The notes: generated by a model not told the origin, from the letters alone. Counted from the first letter of the stretch, positions 8,012 through 16,253 are shown. The stretch is DNA of 64,000 bases from CBDCFV01 sp965261795 (GCA_965261795.1 OZ253476.1:496001-560000); one strand, 5' to 3'. Numbers and translations: made by a program.

Positions 8012-9190
8012 CTATGACAGGGTCTGAGGCACGGTTGACCAGGACGGTTGTGCGGTCCCTACGTTGGTAGCCGTAAGCGTCCCATTCAAGGACTGGCCCA
8101 CATTGATAGACTTGGGGACCGGCGAAAGGCTTGCCATGGGAGCGGGGACGGGAAGCGTGGCAAACCCATGACCCCAGGTGTTGTTAGGATCGGTGGCGGG
8201 GATGCGTTGTGTTGCGGTCGCCTTAATCCACTCCGCCACATCCTTGGCTGTGTATTGGCGGGCATCGGGTTTGTCGTATCTGTTGATTATCATGGCGGCG
8301 AGACCGGCAACGTGAGGCGCGGCTTGGCTGGTGCCCCAGAACCAGCACTTGGTTCCCAGCCTCTGGGTGGACGTGCCGGGGGTGACCTCGTTGGGAGACG
8401 ACCTTGCCTCTCCGCAGTCGGCCCCCACGACGTCCGGCTCAGTCCGCCCGTCGGTGGTGGGGCCTTGCCCGCTGTATGCCTGGATCGCGGACGTGTTGTA
8501 ATGAGGCGCGGCGCCCACGGTCAACGCCCCCGGGCTCGTAGTGTCCCCCGGATACCTGAGGGTACCTCCGGTCCCGGCGTGTTCCAGGGTGTGCGGTTGC
8601 CAGACGCTGAGTTGCATCCACTTGGTGCTCGTGCACGGATCGACCCTGCCCGCGATGGCGGGACGCTTCCTGATGGTGATGAAGTACCTTCCGGGCAGTG
8701 TGGGAATCTCGATCTCCTCGTGCGGGTACTGGCCCATTACGCCGTTCTGTGGATCGATGCCGCCCGCGTTCACGTACCGTATGTGGCAGGCGGGAGTGAC
8801 CCGGTACATGTAGATGTCCAGGTCGCAATCAGCCCGGTTCCAGGCATCGTCCCACCGCATTTCTACGAACAAGTCCTGACTTGTTGGGTCAATGGTTATA
8901 TAGTTCCGCTCATCCGTGTCGGTGTAGTTATGGATATTGTTGGGTCTGAGGACGGTGTCTTTGAACGGGCCGGTCCAAATTCGCTGGTGGTCGTTGCCTA
9001 AAATGCCGACCCATGTCACGCCGGACTCTACGGCATGGTCGATGGTCTCCAACGGATCGATCTGGTTTCTTTCGTCTATTGCGCTCTTGTACCGGGCGAC
9101 GCCATCACTGAGGCCGTAACGCAGACCCCAATATGCAGACCCCAATATACGGAGTAGTTGATGACGTCCACGCCTTCCCCGATCATCCAC
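8012..9190 (-). CDS. Middle fragment of a frameshifted subtilisin-like (S8) protease, with the catalytic Ser
   Basis: The real coding part begins at the duplication near 9135. The first 20 residues of the open frame are translated out of register. WVGILGNDHQ (Asn66 of this frame) fits the oxyanion-hole Asn of subtilases, and FWGTSQAAPHVAGLAAMI carries the catalytic Ser288. An inserted beta-rich pre-peptidase-like segment (VEMRWDDAWNRADCDLDIYM ... LPGRYFITIRK) lies between them. The Asp and His of the triad are on the upstream frame (9076-10476). The frame ends at a TAG at 8012 where the protein should continue into the Ig-like tail. No own ribosome site. Confidence 0.78.
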   Translation of the reverse strand: MDDRGRRGRHQLLRILGSAYWGLRYGLSDGVARYKSAIDERNQIDPLETIDHAVESGVTWVGILGNDHQRIWTGPFKDTVLRPNNIHNYTDTDERNYITIDPTSQDLFVEMRWDDAWNRADCDLDIYMYRVTPACHIRYVNAGGIDPQNGVMGQYPHEEIEIPTLPGRYFITIRKRPAIAGRVDPCTSTKWMQLSVWQPHTLEHAGTGGTLRYPGDTTSPGALTVGAAPHYNTSAIQAYSGQGPTTDGRTEPDVVGADCGEARSSPNEVTPGTSTQRLGTKCWFWGTSQAAPHVAGLAAMIINRYDKPDARQYTAKDVAEWIKATATQRIPATDPNNTWGHGFATLPVPAPMASLSPVPKSINVGQSLNGTLTATNVGTAQPSWSTVPQTLS

Positions 9191-10476
9191 TTCACGTCCT
9201 CTTTCAACCTGGTCATAGCCAGGCGGTCGTCATCGAGGCGCATCGCGTTCGAAATGTACAGGGTTGCTCCATCAACGACGTCAACCAGGGCCTCGGCCAC
9301 CGTTGAACCGTGCGGGTCCCCGGTGCACTCGGCGATGATGTTGGAGGGGATCCTGTCTCTGCCCGAATCGTAGCACCGTTGTTTCACCTGGACGATTCCC
9401 GGAAGCTCCCCGGCGTTCCTGAGTGCGACGAAGTTATTGAAGCCTATGTCGATTATGCCCACCTTGACGCCGGTGCCGTCGTAAGCAGAGGGCCACCTGG
9501 TTGCGTGATGGGCTGCTACGCCTTGACTTACAATCGTTGGGGGAGGCGCGGGAGGCTGTGCTTGGCCGGTGGGCTTCTGCGGACGTGATCCCGCACCGGC
9601 GGGCCTGCGTGCCGTGCGTACTGCGAGAACTCCGGGCTTGGTGGAGAGCTCCCCCAACAGGGGGACCGGGATGTAGGCCAGGATGCTGCTATCGTACACG
9701 TCAAGGGCCGAGTCCTGTACGCCCTCGCTCTTCAACCATGCGGCGGTGACCTGGACCTGGGTATGGTCGCTGAACTGTATGCTCACGCGGATGGATGTGC
9801 CTTGGTTCTCCATCCCCTTTTGAGCGGCTTGTTCAGCCGTAAGTCCCCCGTGCTCGAACTCATATACGATGCCGTGTAGCCTGCCTTTAAGCTTCGGATA
9901 CGGATAGCCCTTCATTTGGGGCAGCCTCGGCTTGGGCGGAGTGCCGCCCTGTCCCACAAAGCCACGGGGCGGAGCCATGTGCACTTCCCACTCCTCTGTT
10001 GCCCGTACCCTCTCCACGTCGTCCCGGTTGGACAAGTCTCCCAACAGGGAGACCGGGACGTAGGCATAGATGAGGGGCGGAGCCATGACCGTAACCGTAT
10101 AGCGGGGCGCAATTTCCTGCTCCTCCATCCATGTATCCAGGGTGTTGATGTTGGAAGCGGGTACGTCGGTCGCGGTAAGGACCAAATGACCGTCGTACAC
10201 AGGGGCCTTCTTCGCAGCCTCAGCTTCCGTTATCTCTCCGGTATCGAATTCACCCACGATCTGTTGGAGGGTAGGGTCCAGCTTGGGATACTTCTCTGCC
10301 GGGGTTTGGGTGGGAGTGGGAGTGGGAGTTGAGGTTGCTTCCTCGGATTGGTTAGTAACTGACGGTTGTTCCTCTGGCGGTGATGATTCGTCCGATGGTC
10401 CGCAAGCCAGCATCGCAACCAGCAAGATTAGAGCGGTGCAGATAGCCAGGGGTAAGCAGGTCGCCTTCAGGTTCAT
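9076..10476 (-). CDS. N-terminal fragment of a frameshifted subtilisin-like lipoprotein protease, with catalytic Asp and His
   Basis: The ATG at 10476 has GGGAGG 5 nt upstream. Residues 1-25 form a lipoprotein signal ending LVAMLAC, so the product would be lipid-anchored outside the membrane, followed by a Ser/Thr/Pro/Glu linker (TSTPTPTPTQTP). Two related prodomain-like units, about residues 63-158 and 194-287, each start YPKL and end V-P-x-x-L-L-G-x-L-S ... V-x-x-VR. The S8 catalytic domain follows, with Asp343 in VGIIDIGFNNF and His389 in GDPHGSTVAEA. The natural frame stops at about residue 446 (NYSVYWG) where the 14-bp duplication shifts it, and the last 20 residues are out of register. 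As sequenced, the enzyme lacks its Ser. Confidence 0.85.
   Translation of the reverse strand: MNLKATCLPLAICTALILLVAMLACGPSDESSPPEEQPSVTNQSEEATSTPTPTPTQTPAEKYPKLDPTLQQIVGEFDTGEITEAEAAKKAPVYDGHLVLTATDVPASNINTLDTWMEEQEIAPRYTVTVMAPPLIYAYVPVSLLGDLSNRDDVERVRATEEWEVHMAPPRGFVGQGGTPPKPRLPQMKGYPYPKLKGRLHGIVYEFEHGGLTAEQAAQKGMENQGTSIRVSIQFSDHTQVQVTAAWLKSEGVQDSALDVYDSSILAYIPVPLLGELSTKPGVLAVRTARRPAGAGSRPQKPTGQAQPPAPPPTIVSQGVAAHHATRWPSAYDGTGVKVGIIDIGFNNFVALRNAGELPGIVQVKQRCYDSGRDRIPSNIIAECTGDPHGSTVAEALVDVVDGATLYISNAMRLDDDRLAMTRLKEDVKWMIGEGVDVINYSVYWGLHIGVCVTASVMASPGTRAQ
9121..9148. repeat. 14-bp tandem duplication that breaks the protease frame
   Basis: GCAGACCCCAATAT occurs twice head to tail (9121-9134 and 9135-9148). 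Removing one copy fuses VINYSVYWG of the upstream frame to LRYGLSDGVARYKSA of the downstream frame, restoring an uninterrupted subtilase. Confidence 0.95.
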
Positions 10477-10610
10477 GGTTCCTCCCTTACAAAATGATAG
10501 CCCTCGGCAACGAGGGCCTCAGATCTAAGCGCCACCGGGTCCGGTGGGGGGGGCCATTACACTACGGCGGGGCAAGGCTGGCAAGTGCCATAATTGTGCT
10601 AATTGTTAGG

Positions 10611-10640
10611 GCAGCGATTCAATGAGCAGCGATTCAATGA
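10611..10640. repeat. 15-bp tandem duplication
   Basis: GCAGCGATTCAATGA occurs twice in tandem (10611-10625, 10626-10640) in the intergenic region between the divergent protease and hypothetical genes. No role is apparent. Confidence 0.9.
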
Positions 10641-10728
10641 GCAAGGTATGGAGGATATACCGAAGTCGGTCCCTATTCATCAACCCCTCATCAGCCACAA
10701 GTAAACGGAACCCAAAGGCAGCCACATG

Positions 10729-10757
10729 CCGACAAATGTAAAGGTATAAGTTATAAT
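10729..10757 (+). promoter_or_regulatory. Candidate sigma70-type promoter for the 10796 gene
   Basis: CCGACA (10729-10734), a 17-nt spacer and a perfect TATAAT (10752-10757). A start around 10764 would give a leader of about 30 nt before the ATG at 10796. Confidence 0.6.
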
Positions 10758-10795
10758 CACCGGCGTAACCTGGAATCAGTTGCGGGAATTAGTGG

Positions 10796-11575
10796 ATGAG
10801 CAAGTTTTTAGACCGATTGGAACAGATTAACACCAACGCCCCGGCTCCCATGGGGTTTGGAGCCCGGCGCGCTCCGAGGGCGCCCGGCATGGCCTTGGTG
10901 ACCCTGGTGTCCGCCGCGCACGCGGCCGGCTGCGAGATTGTGGCGTCGGTGTCTCCGGACGGGGCGCTTTTGTCGGGCGTAGACGGTGCCGACAGCCTCA
11001 AGGGCCTGGCCGAAGGGCTTACCGCAGTTCCTTGGGGTGTCCAAGCGGACGAACTGAACGAGGAGTCGGCTCAATCATCACAGGAAGCCGGCGGCGACAT
11101 GGTGGCCTTCGGCTTACCGGATACGGCGGTTGGCGCTCTGTCTTCAAAGGACGTCGCACGTATCCTTTGCTTGGGGACCGATGTGGATGAGAGGCAGTTG
11201 CGGGCAATAGAGGCCCTGCCGGTGGACGTAATCATGGTGCGCGTGCCCGGCAAAACGGGCGCATGGACCTTGGGAGAGTTGGCGACCGTTACCGCGGTTA
11301 CCACTCGAACAAGCAAGTACGTCCTCGTAGAGGTCTCGGCTCCTCCGGAGAAGCAGGAATTGGAGATGCTGCGGGACGCCGGCATACACGGGCTGGCCCT
11401 CGACGTTGGCGCAGTGTCCCAAGCAAGCTTGTCGGACTTGAAACAAGCGTTGCAAGACATGCCCCGGCCTCAACCAAACCGGAGGGACCGGCATGTGGCG
11501 TTGCTGCCGGCGTCGGCGTTTCCGCAAGGGGATATACCCTCTCACGCGGACCCCGACGAAGAAGATGACGAATAG
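10796..11575 (+). CDS. Conserved-type hypothetical protein, possibly TIM-barrel-like
   Basis: A 259-residue cytoplasmic protein with no signal peptide or membrane segment. Alternating strands and helices (ALVTLVSAAHAAGCEIVASV; MVAFGLPDTAVGAL; VDVIMVRVPGKTGAWTLGEL; KYVLVEVSAPPEKQELEMLR; GIHGLALDVGAVSQASLSDL) suggest an alpha/beta barrel, but no catalytic motif is recognised. The acidic tail DPDEEDDE is notable. The ATG at 10796 lies about 30 nt after a good promoter. An M50 protease gene follows 28 bp later and they are likely co-transcribed. Gene reality is well supported by composition and context; the function is unknown. Confidence 0.75.
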   Translation: MSKFLDRLEQINTNAPAPMGFGARRAPRAPGMALVTLVSAAHAAGCEIVASVSPDGALLSGVDGADSLKGLAEGLTAVPWGVQADELNEESAQSSQEAGGDMVAFGLPDTAVGALSSKDVARILCLGTDVDERQLRAIEALPVDVIMVRVPGKTGAWTLGELATVTAVTTRTSKYVLVEVSAPPEKQELEMLRDAGIHGLALDVGAVSQASLSDLKQALQDMPRPQPNRRDRHVALLPASAFPQGDIPSHADPDEEDDE

Positions 11576-11603
11576 TCTGCTTTTGTCTCTCGCCGGGTAG
11601 CCA

Positions 11604-12305
11604 ATGCTGTTAGCTTCCTGGGAACTGTTGCTGCACGACCCGGTCAGCTTTTTGCGGCTTACCGTTCTGGTCGCCATTGCCGTCGTCGCCGCCATCACCG
11701 TACACGAGTTCAACCACGCTTTCGTGGCCCACCGCTTGGGTGATGTCACCGCGCACCAACAAGGCAGGTGCACGTTGAACCCGTTGCGGCATTTGGACCC
11801 GGCTGGAACGCTGATGATGTTTATTGCCGGGTTCGGCTGGGGCAAACCGGTGCCCATAAATCCCCACCGGGTGGCCCACGGCGTCAAGGGAACATCCTTA
11901 GTGGCTGCGGCCGGCCCGTTTTCCAACCTGATCATGGCGTTCCTTCTCGGAATCCCGCTACAATTGGGAGTACTGGATTCGCGGGTACCGGGTTTGGACC
12001 AAGCAACCTATGTAATGTCCGGGGGCTTTCTTCCCGCGCTTTCCGACATTCTGGGCTTGGTCATTTTCTTCAACCTGCTGTTGGCCGTGTTCAACCTCAT
12101 CCCCTTGGCGCCCTTGGACGGGTCGCGGGTGCTGGAAGCGTTCATCCCCAAGTCCAGCCTCGATTCCTACTCACGGTTCCAGCGGTATGGCCCGGTGCTT
12201 CTGGTTGGGATAATTATGTTGGACTATGCCCTTGGCCTGGGCATCTTGTGGAAGGTGATTGGCCCCGTCGTTGGGGGCCTTACCTCGCTTGCTACAGGGT
12301 TCTGA
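11604..12305 (+). CDS. Site-2 protease family (M50) integral membrane metallopeptidase
   Basis: A 233-residue multi-spanning membrane protein. HEFNHAF at residues 34-40 gives the zinc-binding HExxH, placed in the first membrane helix (VLVAIAVVAAITVHEF). The third ligand is expected in FNLIPLAPLDGSRVLEAF near residue 170 (consensus NxxPxxxLDG). It lacks a PDZ domain, unlike the rseP product at 44.3-45.7 kb, and so belongs to the compact group of M50 proteins of unknown substrate. The next gene starts 39 bp downstream. The start ATG at 11604 has only a weak ribosome site. Confidence 0.9.
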   Translation: MLLASWELLLHDPVSFLRLTVLVAIAVVAAITVHEFNHAFVAHRLGDVTAHQQGRCTLNPLRHLDPAGTLMMFIAGFGWGKPVPINPHRVAHGVKGTSLVAAAGPFSNLIMAFLLGIPLQLGVLDSRVPGLDQATYVMSGGFLPALSDILGLVIFFNLLLAVFNLIPLAPLDGSRVLEAFIPKSSLDSYSRFQRYGPVLLVGIIMLDYALGLGILWKVIGPVVGGLTSLATGF

Positions 12306-12344
12306 CCCGGCGCCCATCAGGCTTTCTTCAGGAGTAAGTCTCAA

Positions 12345-12791
12345 ATGACCGAAAATCCGGGCGAAGATTCCGAGTTGGACCTGAACGGCTTGCTACTGTC
12401 GGAGGACGGCATCGTCGAGCTCTCTGACAAGCTGACCGCGTACATGACTGAGATCGAACTGGGAGGTATGCCCGACATCATCGGACAGGTCCTCGATGAC
12501 TTCCTCGACCAATGCGGCGGTATGCCCGAGGACCTGAAAGACCCTTCAGCCTTTGACCAGATCACCAGGAACCAGTTGGCGGTGACGCTGGCGTACCAAT
12601 TGGGTCGGTTGGAGGGGCGGTCGCCCCAAGTAGTCAGGCTGCTGATCCAACAGGTCATCAACAGCTTCGGGTCTCACATGGTGCAGGAGTCTCCGGAGAT
12701 TCTGGACAAGGACTTGGATAACCCCAAGGAATTGGTCTATCCCAGGCTCCGCCGGTTGGAGTACCCCGAATCTTTAGATGACGACTGTTAG
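12345..12791 (+). CDS. Hypothetical acidic protein
   Basis: A 148-residue acidic, mostly helical protein with no signal or membrane segment. The ATG at 12345 is preceded by AGGAG at 10 nt. Sequence segments such as SDKLTAYMTEIELGGMPDII and QITRNQLAVTLAYQLGRLEG match no family I recognise. It lies between the M50 protease and the amidohydrolase, 42 bp before the latter, in a run of five forward genes with short gaps. Confidence 0.7.
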   Translation: MTENPGEDSELDLNGLLLSEDGIVELSDKLTAYMTEIELGGMPDIIGQVLDDFLDQCGGMPEDLKDPSAFDQITRNQLAVTLAYQLGRLEGRSPQVVRLLIQQVINSFGSHMVQESPEILDKDLDNPKELVYPRLRRLEYPESLDDDC

Positions 12792-12833
12792 TTTTCGGGC
12801 AGCCGATAACCGGGGAGCGTCAGGAGGATAACA

Positions 12834-14015
12834 ATGACTGACACAGAAATAGCCTACGACCTTGTGTTAACCGGCGGGACAATACTTGACCCGGCCCAGG
12901 GGTTGAACGACCGGAGAGACATCGCGTTCAAAGACGGCTTGGTTGCTGCGGTTGCGGAGCGAATCGATCCCCAGTCCGCTGTCGCCGCCGTAGACATTCC
13001 GGGAAAGTTGGTTACGCCCGGACTCATCGACTTGCACGGCCATTTTTATCACGGCGGCAACGGCACCGCCGTCCATGCCGATGAAAAATGCCTCTCCGCG
13101 GGAACAACCACGGGAGTGGATGCTGGCAGCGCCGGGTTCCTCAACTATGGGGCGATGCGGGACTACGTCTTCCCGGCCCACCGCACTCGCCTGCTGGCAT
13201 TCCTGCACATCGGGGCCGTGGGGTTGGCCGCCAACCGGGTCCTTGGCGGCGCGTTGCACGACATGAGGGTGATCGACGTTGACCAGACGTCCAACGCCAT
13301 CACCAACAATCCAGGGTTCTGCTTGGGCGTCAAGGTCAGGATGCATGTGGACGCCGTGGCCCATTGGAACGCCCACAACGCGATGCGGTTGGCCAGGGCC
13401 GCCGCCGACCAGTCCAAGAGCCGCTTGATGGTCCACGTAAGCGGGACTCCCATCCCCTTGCCCGATATACTGGGGTTTCTTGGCCCGGGAGACATTGTGA
13501 CCCACGCCTTCAACGGCGACCAGGAATGTATCCTCGACGGCAACGGCAAGGTTCGGACGGAGGTCAAAGACGCCGCCGCGCGGGGCGTCATAATGGACGT
13601 GGCCCACGCGGGGGTGCATTGCGACTCCGAAGTAGTGAAGGCGTCGCTTCAACAGGACTTTTTCCCCGACACCATCAGCACCGACATCCACATCGCTCCT
13701 CCGGGACGCACCGTCTACTTGATGAACGATCTGGTCAGCAAGTTCCATGCGTTGGGTATGCCCTTAGACGCTGCCATCGCCGCCAGCACATCACGGCCGG
13801 CCCAAGTGTTGGGCCTTCAGGACTCCTTGGGGTCGCTGGCCCCGGGCATGTCCGGCGATGCCGCGGTGTACGACGTCCGGGAGGGCCGCTTTGTCTGGTT
13901 TGATTCGGCGGGCCACAACGTCGACGGCAAGATACGATTAGACACGTTCCTAACGGTGCGGGCGGGTTCGGTGGCATGGCGGGAAGGCAAATTAACCCAA
14001 ATCGGACAGTGCTAG
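12834..14015 (+). CDS. Amidohydrolase/deacetylase-family metal-dependent hydrolase
   Basis: A 393-residue amidohydrolase-superfamily enzyme. It begins with the small beta domain YDLVLTGGTILDPAQGLNDR, then LVTPGLIDLHGH with the metal ligands His68 and His70. Further likely ligands are in RLMVHVSG, GDIVTHAFNG and DTISTDIHIAPPG, and the end returns to the beta domain (GDAAVYDVREGRF). The length and motif order fit the deacetylase-like subgroup with unknown physiological substrate. The ATG at 12834 has AGGAGG about 7 nt upstream. The next gene, the PAC2 protein, starts 142 bp later, after a degenerate palindrome. Confidence 0.88.
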   Translation: MTDTEIAYDLVLTGGTILDPAQGLNDRRDIAFKDGLVAAVAERIDPQSAVAAVDIPGKLVTPGLIDLHGHFYHGGNGTAVHADEKCLSAGTTTGVDAGSAGFLNYGAMRDYVFPAHRTRLLAFLHIGAVGLAANRVLGGALHDMRVIDVDQTSNAITNNPGFCLGVKVRMHVDAVAHWNAHNAMRLARAAADQSKSRLMVHVSGTPIPLPDILGFLGPGDIVTHAFNGDQECILDGNGKVRTEVKDAAARGVIMDVAHAGVHCDSEVVKASLQQDFFPDTISTDIHIAPPGRTVYLMNDLVSKFHALGMPLDAAIAASTSRPAQVLGLQDSLGSLAPGMSGDAAVYDVREGRFVWFDSAGHNVDGKIRLDTFLTVRAGSVAWREGKLTQIGQC

Positions 14016-14033
14016 GCTCAATTGAAATCTCCC

Positions 14034-14063
14034 GTCATTCCAGCGAAAGCAGGAATCCACTGC
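14034..14063. repeat. Degenerate copy of the ATTCCC palindrome
   Basis: GTCATTCCAGCGAAAGCAGGAATCC-like palindrome at 14034-14058, a lone imperfect relative of the arrays further on, in the spacer after the amidohydrolase gene. Confidence 0.6.
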
Positions 14064-14157
14064 ACCGTCGCCGCTGGACAGCCACCTGAAACGGAACGCT
14101 ATCTTAGGCGCCCCTCAAGGCCTTGTAAATGCAAATTTCCACTGTCACACTGTAACC

Positions 14158-15045
14158 ATGCGAATAGGTGATTTTGAACTCATAGACCCGGTGCCCGAGT
14201 TCAAGGAGCCGCACCTGCTGGCCACGCTGCGGCCTTGGATCGACGTGGGCAACGTGGGCACATTGAGCCTCGACCGGCTGGAACGGTACACCCAAGCCAA
14301 AGACTTGGGACGCTTGGCCCGGCCCGGACGGTTCTACGACTTCACGCGGTACCGGCCCCGGTCCTACATCGAACACGGCACCCGGGCATATTCAATCCCC
14401 AGCACCGTTATTCGTTACAGCATCCGGGAACAAGCCCCCGACTTGATATTTGCCCACCTGCTGGAACCCCACATCCTGGGGGAAGATTACATCGAGTCGA
14501 TGACAGAGTTAATCAAGTTCCTGGGGGTCAAGCGGTACTCACTGGTCGGCGCGATGTACGACATGGTGCCCCACACCAGGCCGTTGCTGGTATCGGGAAG
14601 CACCGGGCAGTCGCAAGCCGAAGAGGACTACCGCTTGGTTGGGGCCCGCCCCAGCAACTACGAGGGGCCAACCACCATTACTTACTTGATTTCCCAAAAT
14701 GCTGAAAAGCTGGGCATAGATACCAGGACCTTCGTCGTCCACCTGCCTCAATACTTCCAAGTGGATGAAGACTTTACCGGCGCATCCCGGTTGATGGAAG
14801 TGTTGTGCAACCTGTACCAGCTTCCCGACCGTCTGAAAGAGCCGGAACGGGGCCAAAAGCAATACCAGGCGCTTCAAGACATAATGAACGACGCTTCGGA
14901 CGGAGCCTCACTCTTGCAACGGTTGGAGGAACGCTACGACCGCGAACAGGCCGAAGAATCGCCGAGCAATCTCGAATTGTCACCCGGCATCGAGGAGTTT
15001 CTTCGAGGTCTGAACCAGGACTTCGACACCCCTGACAACGACTGA
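14158..15045 (+). CDS. PAC2 (proteasome-assembly-chaperone-like) family protein
   Basis: A 295-residue cytoplasmic protein with the PAC2-type fold: HLLATLRPWIDVGNVGTLSL near the N-terminus, APDLIFAHLLEPHILGEDYIESM around residue 105, FLGVKRYSLVGAMYDMVPHTRP around 125-145, and NAEKLGIDTRTFVVHLPQYF around 185. A helical C-terminal part follows. Bacterial PAC2 proteins have no settled function, although in actinobacteria and relatives they are considered with proteasome-linked factors. No proteasome gene is in the window. The ATG at 14158 has no clear ribosome site. Confidence 0.85.
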   Translation: MRIGDFELIDPVPEFKEPHLLATLRPWIDVGNVGTLSLDRLERYTQAKDLGRLARPGRFYDFTRYRPRSYIEHGTRAYSIPSTVIRYSIREQAPDLIFAHLLEPHILGEDYIESMTELIKFLGVKRYSLVGAMYDMVPHTRPLLVSGSTGQSQAEEDYRLVGARPSNYEGPTTITYLISQNAEKLGIDTRTFVVHLPQYFQVDEDFTGASRLMEVLCNLYQLPDRLKEPERGQKQYQALQDIMNDASDGASLLQRLEERYDREQAEESPSNLELSPGIEEFLRGLNQDFDTPDND

Positions 15046-15056
15046 AGTCTTCATAT

Positions 15057-15143
15057 CACTGCCCATCATCCGGTCACTGCCCATCATCCGGTCACTGCCC
15101 ATCATCCGGTCACTGCCCATCATCCGGTCACTGCCCATCATCC
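15057..15143. repeat. 18-bp tandem repeat, about 4.8 copies
   Basis: CACTGCCCATCATCCGGT repeats head to tail from 15057 (copies at 15057, 15075, 15093, 15111 and a partial one at 15129), starting 12 bp after the PAC2 stop codon. It is perfect in the full copies, suggesting recent expansion. Confidence 0.95.
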
Positions 15144-15216
15144 AGCGCCGCAGTGACTGCCTCTCCAGGCTGTGTTGACATTTGCGAAATCAGGCGCGTC
15201 AGCAGCCCCAAACCGT

Positions 15217-15545
15217 CATTCCCGCGCAGGCGGGAATCCAGAGTTATTGCCTGTTGGTAACGTTCCTTTGCCCCTACGTGCATGGATTCCCGCCTGCGCG
15301 GGAATGACGAGAGATGGTTTCCCGCCTGCGCGGGAATGACGAGAGATGGTTTCCCGCCTGCGCGGGAATGACGGGAGACGGTTTCCCGTCTGCGCGGGAA
15401 TGACGGGAGATGGTTTCCCGCCTGCGCGGGAATGACGGGAGATGGTTTCCCGCCTGCGCGGGAATGACGGGAGATGGTTTCCCGCCTGCGCGGGAATGAC
15501 GGGAGATGGTTTCCCGCCTGCGCGGGAATGACGGGAGATGGGAAA
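15217..15545. repeat. Palindrome array (family 1: ATTCCC-N8-GGGAAT)
   Basis: One palindrome in the opposite orientation (15217-15240) and then about seven units of TTTCCCGCCTGCGCGGGAAT followed by GACGGGAGATGG, between the PAC2 gene and the infC terminator/promoter region. The translations of such arrays (VIPAQAGNH..., SFPRRRE...) are artefacts. Confidence 0.92.
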
Positions 15546-15553
15546 GACGGGAG

Positions 15554-15593
15554 AATGAAAAGGCCTTGTTCAATGACTCAGGGCCTTTTCATT
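15554..15593 (+). terminator. Stem-loop terminator-like element
   Basis: AATGAAAAGGCC (15554-15565) pairs with GGCCTTTTCATT (15582-15593) around a 16-nt loop. The T/A-rich arms act in both directions. It separates the PAC2/array region from the infC promoter. The same AAAAGGCC/GGCCTTTT arms recur beside other arrays (25.9, 26.4 and 27.6 kb). Confidence 0.6.
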
Positions 15594-15613
15594 GTTCAAT
15601 GATTGGTTTGTGA

Positions 15614-15642
15614 TTGACGGGTCAATTGGCTTGTGGTAAAGT
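15614..15642 (+). promoter_or_regulatory. Candidate promoter of infC-rpmI-rplT
   Basis: TTGACG (15614-15619), a 17-nt spacer and TAAAGT (15637-15642). An alternative -10, TATTAT, lies at 15653-15658. Either would give a leader of roughly 30-50 nt before the infC start at 15696. Confidence 0.45.
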
Positions 15643-15695
15643 TTATGTCTTGTATTATATGCACATGGTGAATCTTTCAATGGAGGGAGGAGAGC

Positions 15696-16253
15696 ATAGC
15701 TAGACAATATCGGGTAAACGAAAGGATTACCTCTCCGCAGATACGGCTTATTGGTGAGGATGGTTCACAAATGGGAGTGCTCTCAATCTCCCAGGCCATC
15801 CGGCTTGCCCGCGATTCAGAACTTGACTTGGTAGAGGTGGCCCCAAACTCTGACCCCCCGGTTTGTCGCCTGCTAGACTACGGAAAGTTACGCTACCTGA
15901 CCGCCAAGAAAGACCGGGAGTCCAAGAAGGGTCAGAAAAGCACCGAGCTTCGGGAGGTGCGCTTCCGCCCTAACATAGGGTCCCACGATCTTGAGTCCAA
16001 GACCCGCAAGGTACGTGAGCTCATTCAAGACGGCTCGAAGGTAAAGTTGACGGTGCGATTCAGGGGCCGGGAAGCCGCGCATCAGCAACTGGGCCTGTCG
16101 GTGCTGAAAAGAGTGGCCGACGATCTTAAAGATGAGGTCCGCTTGGAAAAACCCCCGTCTATGGAAGGAAGGGCGCTGTCGATGATATTGTTGCCGTCCG
16201 TGCAAGCCGTAGTGCGGACCGATCAACAGGTGCAAAAAGTAGCTGATGCCTAA
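15696..16253 (+). CDS. infC: Translation initiation factor IF-3, with an AUA start codon
   Basis: IF-3 binds the 30S subunit and discriminates against non-canonical start codons. The conserved N-terminus RQYRVNERITSPQIRLIGED is encoded upstream of the first ATG (15771) and can only be reached from a non-standard start. In-frame TGA lies at about 15669, and ATA at 15696 follows the strong ribosome site GGAGG by 5 nt. This gives 185 residues, the usual length, with N-domain, linker around KKDRESKKGQK and C-domain (VKLTVRFRGREAAHQQLG). Rare AUU/AUC/AUA starts in infC are known from E. coli and others, where IF-3 represses its own translation. rpmI overlaps the end by 8 bp. Confidence 0.93.
   Translation: MARQYRVNERITSPQIRLIGEDGSQMGVLSISQAIRLARDSELDLVEVAPNSDPPVCRLLDYGKLRYLTAKKDRESKKGQKSTELREVRFRPNIGSHDLESKTRKVRELIQDGSKVKLTVRFRGREAAHQQLGLSVLKRVADDLKDEVRLEKPPSMEGRALSMILLPSVQAVVRTDQQVQKVADA

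Noticed and set aside
15771..16253. infC starting at the first ATG
   Set aside because: This would remove the conserved N-terminal segment RVNERITSPQIRLIGED, which is encoded in frame upstream with a strong ribosome site.
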